From an uncultured Pseudomonadota bacterium (GTDB lineage Bacteria; Pseudomonadota; Alphaproteobacteria; Rs-D84; CASDRH01), in assembly GCA_949283075.1 (NCBI GenBank), contig CASDRH010000040.1, forward strand, positions 1 to 49,441: 49,441 bases of DNA, given 5' to 3'. Within the stretch, counting starts at the first letter, position 1. The number at the start of each line of letters is the position of its first letter. Positions 47,001 to 49,441 of this stretch are shown one piece after another. The notes beneath the pieces were generated by a model. That model did not search any database, had not been told where the DNA came from, and was given only the letters and a program-made list of their open reading frames with translations. The position numbers and the translations under genes are program-made.

Positions 47001-47942
47001 TCATTAGGAGAAAATGGACCAACAAAAGAAACTCATTCAGCTGCAGCAAACTATTATTTAATGCAACCAGATACTTTTGATGCAGGAAAAGCTTCAAAAT
47101 ACGTATGGCACGTTGACCCAAGAAAATCAGTTGCAGAAAACGCAACAACACCTTGCCCAGAAGATAAATGTGTTGACCCATTTTCTTTTGATATAACAGC
47201 TTTAAATACTCCATCAATTGAAGAATTTGCAGATATAGCAAAAGGAAAAGGAAATATAGGATTAACAGCAGAAAAGAATCCTGTTGGCATCTGCCCTGCT
47301 GGTATGATTGAAACAAAAAGTAAGGATAGAACATATATATCTTGTTATCCTTATAACAGAAGCCCAGCAAGAGTTTTATGTCCACTTGCAAAAGAATATG
47401 ATAAAGGAGATAATAATATATTAGTTGATACAAGTAAAAATACTTCTGACAAAACAGGTGCAATTCAACGACCTGGTTGTGATATAGGAAACAAACTTGC
47501 ATATGATGAATCAACAAGAACATTTATATGTCAAGCACATGGAGATAGAAATGACAGAGAATGTCGTCCAGGATACGAATTACAACCTGTATTGACAACA
47601 GTAAAAGATAAAGAAACAAATAAAGAAACTATAGCAATAGTGTTCAAATGTAAAAAATATGATGTAAATATTCAAGACTATGTTTTAACTTGTACAGATG
47701 GTTTAACTAATCCAAGTGATGCTGGTTTAGCAAATATTACAATTGAAAGATGTCCAGTAGGATTTTATGAAAAAAGACACTGGTCAGCATCTAAATCAAC
47801 AAACGTATCTGATTCACAAAATGAACAATGTATTATGCATGATGTAAGTAAAGATGTAGCAAATGATGAGTTTGCAAGACCTTTAACATTAAAAAGATAT
47901 ACATCAATAGTATTGATTGGTGATTGTAGAATATGTATGTAA
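44034..47942 (+). CDS. Giant Cys-rich envelope protein, 1302 residues, unknown function
   Basis: The largest gene here. A short N-terminal hydrophobic helix (YFLILMMAITMASYQYYNYI) acts as a signal or anchor. The rest is soluble and holds about 60 cysteines, many in repeated short blocks such as CPAGY, CPAGMIE, CRPGYEL and CPVGFYEK, or as CxxC pairs (CSIC, CHSC, CFYC, CMFC, CRIC at the very end). These look like small EGF- or growth-factor-receptor-like disulfide knots, but I cannot assign a family. GGGAGG is well placed before the ATG at 44034. A surface or outer-membrane location is inferred. Long frames on the other strand here are shadows. Confidence 0.75.
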   Translation: MNYFLILMMAITMASYQYYNYIRGFISDKNEVGTIEENQLRYQINCMKRRQAKLLGDNNTSKTKVPINATLSTSKEDCLVDSSMFSRKFCSDTSGTLIATNTTSGEACFADKNSIQYVITFLDTPITKDFYGLMIKENAAFVSDSGEFVGSEGASGMSKKVIAGLKELGLDLINLPMVVFAVKTSELEEIIQKNENNKNMNEQETLKFCEVPPERPTTACLAGWQYIGDACNWYCPSATKSMINALAMQKGCGKHERVILQSSLAGVYDCVKDYDDANKVCGEMGRFAEWSEAGRTFVCAEKRKSEAGCSICQVPKIMPDGKWACSQPSSDSASISFDTGSGTATMLKYQWNNEGNSDVQAIKIAGCLKDCDMKNATLIWDASQRLWKCHSCKPNQQFDLKTGTCKTIECAGSLIYDEELGRCVPVKWCKVSSADKARGIFVGNSKGVCPGPSKEQNIATSTGSTSSVVKEEVSTLYRKTYNPIDKCFYCRINIPIPIIENGAKLKLPEIFNNLIGMISSIKLISSANAQETIDNSGYQDAIDGEKFTIQPNLYPPYAIGNNPMYLDSTIFKNTSEKEIGYCNQETDFPANSTVGSPVCINCATAGNRSQCSTASRTIIEDKDNARYNVIAGYQVSNGFSSGLGGDMKSIETAWINSGECFFTCNSTNVNCGVKKGFKRLFRNSNVNKSAECDSKYNFLAVNSGTGAGFDITAGGWSGAFRDWADNYKSYGWSMAEVPDDLKASVGQLPDKKYSSNLNDPNQKINLCSIYIENKEYPGLYKTTIYMVDRDTGKTICVPKLSITVPPGNYDLDDDVYNGDSCASKFGTSACIGNIIEDTSKIPGLTPPGGSTLTPETPVSDLIFSNSFECDIATGCKVDAQPPKACADINDSKKTIYEYIIEQAVSAGSISQPGREDINKKPTGQRGKFECPAGYRLAVTWKFDLAHTCEAKDSTCEIQILRNNCMFCEKVLFGAAPGDTLTGSADDVAASLGENGPTKETHSAAANYYLMQPDTFDAGKASKYVWHVDPRKSVAENATTPCPEDKCVDPFSFDITALNTPSIEEFADIAKGKGNIGLTAEKNPVGICPAGMIETKSKDRTYISCYPYNRSPARVLCPLAKEYDKGDNNILVDTSKNTSDKTGAIQRPGCDIGNKLAYDESTRTFICQAHGDRNDRECRPGYELQPVLTTVKDKETNKETIAIVFKCKKYDVNIQDYVLTCTDGLTNPSDAGLANITIERCPVGFYEKRHWSASKSTNVSDSQNEQCIMHDVSKDVANDEFARPLTLKRYTSIVLIGDCRICM

Positions 47943-47976
47943 AAAGCTAGTTTATATTCCACTATAAACTAGCTTT
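47943..47976 (+). terminator. Hairpin after the 1302-residue gene
   Basis: AAAGCTAGTTTATA (47943-47956) pairs perfectly, 14 bases, with TATAAACTAGCTTT (47963-47976) around a 6-base loop. The T-run after it is weak, so termination or 3'-end protection are both possible. Confidence 0.65.
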
Positions 47977-47995
47977 CTGTAATATTATGTTATTA

Positions 47996-48529
47996 TTATT
48001 TATAAGAATAATAAAAATTACTGCCATCAGGAAAAATAAGATACAAATCAACTTTACAACCATCTGGATATATATCACATTTTTGTTTAAAATCAATTAT
48101 AGCATAACTATTATCTGATTTAGGTGGAACTGAAATTGGTTTTTCTTCCATCGTATTATGTTGATATATAATACCATTATAAGTTACTTGTTCAATAACT
48201 TTCATATATATATTAAAATCCATGTTTCCATTACGATTCATATATATTCTATTATCTTTCATATAAAAATATACTTTGCCAGTAACATTTTTTATATTAG
48301 GAGCATTAGAACTAGTAGAAAGTTCCTTTCCAGAAGCAGTGATAATATTATCTACATTTTCTGTATAATAGTATTTATCCTTAAGTTCTAAAAATGATTT
48401 AGGCTTAGAATCATCGTCACCACCATTTCCTCCTGGATCAGTAGAGTTATTCTTACATCCAATAACAATAAATAAACATAACATAATTACTAATAAAATT
48501 AGCTTATTAAAAATATTTTTAGTTGTCAT
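47996..48529 (-). CDS. Lipoprotein of unknown function
   Basis: About 177 residues from ATG 48529. The lipoprotein signal ends FIVIGCKNNSTD, and a Gly/Asp-rich linker follows (about 30-42). The mature domain is beta-rich with YYYTENVDNI, VYFYMKDNRIYMNRNGNMDF and a late Cys pair (KCDIYPDGCKVDLYLIF). The start follows from GGAGG at 48535-48540, six or seven bases before this ATG. No family recognised. About 280 bases of A+T-rich sequence with no gene separate it from the next lipoprotein. Confidence 0.7.
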   Translation of the reverse strand: MTTKNIFNKLILLVIMLCLFIVIGCKNNSTDPGGNGGDDDSKPKSFLELKDKYYYTENVDNIITASGKELSTSSNAPNIKNVTGKVYFYMKDNRIYMNRNGNMDFNIYMKVIEQVTYNGIIYQHNTMEEKPISVPPKSDNSYAIIDFKQKCDIYPDGCKVDLYLIFPDGSNFYYSYK

Positions 48530-48758
48530 AAACACCCTCCATAAATATATTTTCTTAAATATTAAGATATGCTTATATTCTAATAAAAAACTGTAATTTT
48601 GTCAAATTTAGTGGTTTTTACATAAAAACAATAATTATTTTATTATTAAAATCAAATACTTACCATTGATTTTTAAACATATATATCAAAATTAATAATA
48701 AGAAAACTTTCCCAAAATATCAGATTTTTATTCACTCTACCCGAATCTATAAAACAAA

Positions 48759-48780
48759 AAATACCCCTTCCGGGGTATTA
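48759..48780 (-). terminator. Terminator of the last lipoprotein gene
   Basis: AATACCCC pairs with GGGGTATT around a 4-base loop. On the minus strand TTTTTTGTTTT follows. Confidence 0.85.
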
Positions 48781-48810
48781 TATTAGTTTAGCAAGTTTTA
48801 TTAGCACAAT

Positions 48811-49441
48811 TCAAGGCGTCAATTGTATAACGCTCCTTTGTCGCGCCCAATTCAAATTTCTCCAATCTTGGTTATTCCAACCAACTATAATGCAATAAAG
48901 TGGATATCCTGGACGAGCCCGGATTGTATAAGACCCTACACCTTGATACATTGAAGATTCAATGTGTAATGCTTCAAGGATTCTTGTTCTGGTCAAATCT
49001 AATTGCACAAATACAACATTAAAGCTGTATATGCCATATGATGTAACACATTGAAGTGTCACATTTACTAGACCAGTTTCCTGATCCTGCCTCATACCTA
49101 ACATAATATTGCCTTGATATGCAAATCCCTGCACCGTACCATTTGGGGTAAAATAGTAATTTACCGAATTTAGTACGGTTGTAACAGGAATGCTACCTAC
49201 TTTTGCAGCTAGTATATCAGTGTTCACCCCATTAATGTAGGTGTAAAAAGTACCAGATATTGGAGCCGGAAAAGTCCCAATAACACTTAAAACTCCACCA
49301 ACATTTGTAACTGGAGGTATATTAGTTATCCCGCCTCCTGATGATGGCGGTATTATTATAGGAGAAGTTGGAGTGTTTTGACACCCAATACTTATTAAAC
49401 TAATTAAAACTATAATTATAGTAGAAATAAAAAATTTAAAA
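48811..49441 (-). CDS. Lipoprotein, N-terminus cut by window end
   Basis: The minus-strand frame is open from the right edge to the TGA-type stop at 48811, at least 209 residues. The visible start of the protein is a hydrophobic segment and lipobox (VLISLISIGCQNTPTSP), so the true ATG is only a few codons beyond the edge. A Pro/Ser/Gly linker and a domain with Tyr/Asn/Gly strands follow (YYFTPNGTVQGFAYQG, GSYTIRARPGYPLYCIIVGW). A GTG at 49227 could be mistaken for a start, but the frame continues upstream with a signal sequence. The gene is visibly richer in G and C than its neighbours, with more varied codons, a hint of recent transfer. No family recognised. Confidence 0.7.
   Translation of the reverse strand, partial: FKFFISTIIIVLISLISIGCQNTPTSPIIIPPSSGGGITNIPPVTNVGGVLSVIGTFPAPISGTFYTYINGVNTDILAAKVGSIPVTTVLNSVNYYFTPNGTVQGFAYQGNIMLGMRQDQETGLVNVTLQCVTSYGIYSFNVVFVQLDLTRTRILEALHIESSMYQGVGSYTIRARPGYPLYCIIVGWNNQDWRNLNWARQRSVIQLTP

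Noticed and set aside
46696-47523. 275-residue open frame on the minus strand
   Set aside because: It is antisense to the 1302-residue gene, is very rich in Leu/Tyr/Phe as expected for the complement of A-rich codons, and has no ribosome site.
49225-49227. GTG as the start of the last gene
   Set aside because: The frame continues upstream to the window edge with a lipoprotein signal, so this GTG is internal.

Overview
The window is strongly A+T-rich DNA, most likely chromosomal and from an anaerobic or microaerophilic alphaproteobacterium. This placement is inferred. It rests on an alphaproteobacterial-type SspB adaptor, the envC-ctpA pair, a tolQRA operon, a lipoprotein of the BamE/OmlA type, an OmpA-family protein whose N-terminal half follows an alphaproteobacterial pattern, the plsX-fabH-ihfA cluster, and a single-chain pyruvate:ferredoxin oxidoreductase. 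A gut lineage with a reduced, A+T-rich genome would fit, but no 16S gene is present to fix it.

Layout, left to right. 1-6452: the N-terminal part of a CCA-adding enzyme (minus), envC-ctpA (plus) and uvrA (minus). 6607-10153: a small Cys-rich protein, tolQ-tolR-tolA preceded by a small exported protein, and the RNase P RNA gene, whose promoter overlaps that of the tol operon. 10214-16791: accB-accC, a CYTH-domain protein, fabI, a possibly leaderless merR, a HAD-like protein, an exported protein of unknown function and aroK. 16842-23403: nifJ, then rpmF-plsX-fabH-ihfA. 23487-30102: outer-membrane and envelope genes (OmpA family, a DUF4349-like lipoprotein, secG, a Cys-containing exported protein, bamE) and nusB. 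30274-36090: sspB-ligA, tRNA-Leu(GAG), a 660-residue exported Ala/Gln-rich protein, rpsT and efp. 36256-41620: an araC regulator divergent from an exported carboxymuconolactone decarboxylase-cupin protein, then a tiny ORF inside a perfect inverted repeat, a Cys-rich exported protein behind a long structured leader, and an msbA-like ABC exporter with a META-domain protein. 41769-49441: sufE, an M23 endopeptidase, a 1302-residue protein with about 60 cysteines, and two lipoproteins, the last cut by the window end.

Most genes serve housekeeping and envelope work. Peptidoglycan splitting (EnvC, M23), periplasmic proteolysis (CtpA), Tol constriction, OMP assembly (BamE), Sec export (SecG), MsbA-type lipid export and fatty-acid/phospholipid synthesis (AccBC, FabI, PlsX, FabH) together make up an envelope-growth module. 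The less explained layer is a set of exported, Cys-containing proteins with no family I can name (15293, 27429, 33070, 38494, 44034). Two of them share a visible Cys motif, and two have unusual upstream structures. The most interesting non-coding signal is at 39055-39290 (minus): a good promoter, a 5' hairpin with a GNRA-type loop, and about 150 nt folding into nested helices ahead of a Cys-rich exported protein. I found no CRISPR array, transposase, prophage or rRNA.
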